Below, in pieces: positions 5,521 through 5,565 of a stretch of 5,565 nt of DNA. The position numbers were made by a program, and so were the translations under genes. How positions within the stretch are numbered: position 1 is the stretch's first letter; every line of letters begins with the position of its first letter. The notes beneath the pieces are model-generated. The model was not told the DNA's origin, searched no databases, and saw only the letters and a list, made by a program, of their open reading frames with translations. The DNA comes from Hyphomicrobiales bacterium. GTDB taxonomy: Bacteria > Pseudomonadota > Alphaproteobacteria > Rhizobiales > Aestuariivirgaceae. The DNA is taken from the NCBI GenBank assembly GCA_012032065.1, contig JAAURV010000221.1, positions 1 to 5,565 on the forward strand, written 5' to 3'.

Positions 5521-5565
5521 GTCATCTGGCGCGCTGTCTGCAACTGCCCCTGCAAGTTGTCTCCG

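Noticed and set aside
5515..5555. Three CTGCAA copies (5515, 5538, 5550) as operator repeats
   Set aside because: The spacing is irregular, the motif is short, and the first copy is explained as the -35 of the tRNA promoter.
5480..5565. Possible end of a minus-strand gene at the right edge
   Set aside because: Short open stretches exist, but none has recognisable protein content and they overlap the tRNA promoter.

Overview
The window looks like ordinary chromosomal DNA from an alphaproteobacterium, probably of the Hyphomicrobiales (rhizobial) type. The evidence is GC-rich coding DNA, an exact alphaproteobacterial LexA box (GTTC-N7-GTTC), a small ribbon-helix-helix protein of the MCRIFAGQ type, and a tRNA-Thr(UGU) with an encoded CCA end. 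Every gene I can support lies on the minus strand, so the region reads from right to left.

From right to left: (1) a promoter and tRNA-Thr(UGU) at 5405-5520; (2) a secreted RTX-type calcium-binding repeat protein (3560-5314) broken by two opposite single-base frameshifts; (3) a 100-residue ribbon-helix-helix DNA-binding protein (3111-3413) with a perfect-arm palindrome just upstream of its ribosome binding site; (4) a probable 31-codon signal-peptide-like small ORF (2938-3033) ending one base before (5) a glyoxalase I gene, gloA (2541-2936); (6) a Tat-exported gluconate 2-dehydrogenase subunit 3-like protein carrying one frameshift (1965-2518); (7) a GMC flavoprotein dehydrogenase with a three-cysteine motif of the 3Fe-4S type (385-1953); (8) a 257-base gap with hairpins and an SOS-type promoter; and (9) the start of a small conserved hypothetical protein running off the left edge (1-127).

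Genes 3 to 7 have gaps of 77, 1, 22 and 11 bases and could be one transcript. The core is a periplasmic membrane-linked dehydrogenase: the GMC subunit lacks its own signal peptide and would be carried out by the Tat-bearing small subunit. The cytochrome c subunit normally found with such enzymes is not in the window, so its electron acceptor is unknown.

Three apparent single-base indels occur in two genes, all at or beside short homopolymers. Sequencing or assembly error is at least as likely as real gene decay. I see no clear new defence, mobile or CRISPR-like system. The strongest less-expected signals are the SOS promoter in front of the left-edge hypothetical gene, the small ORF coupled to gloA, and the frameshift pattern.
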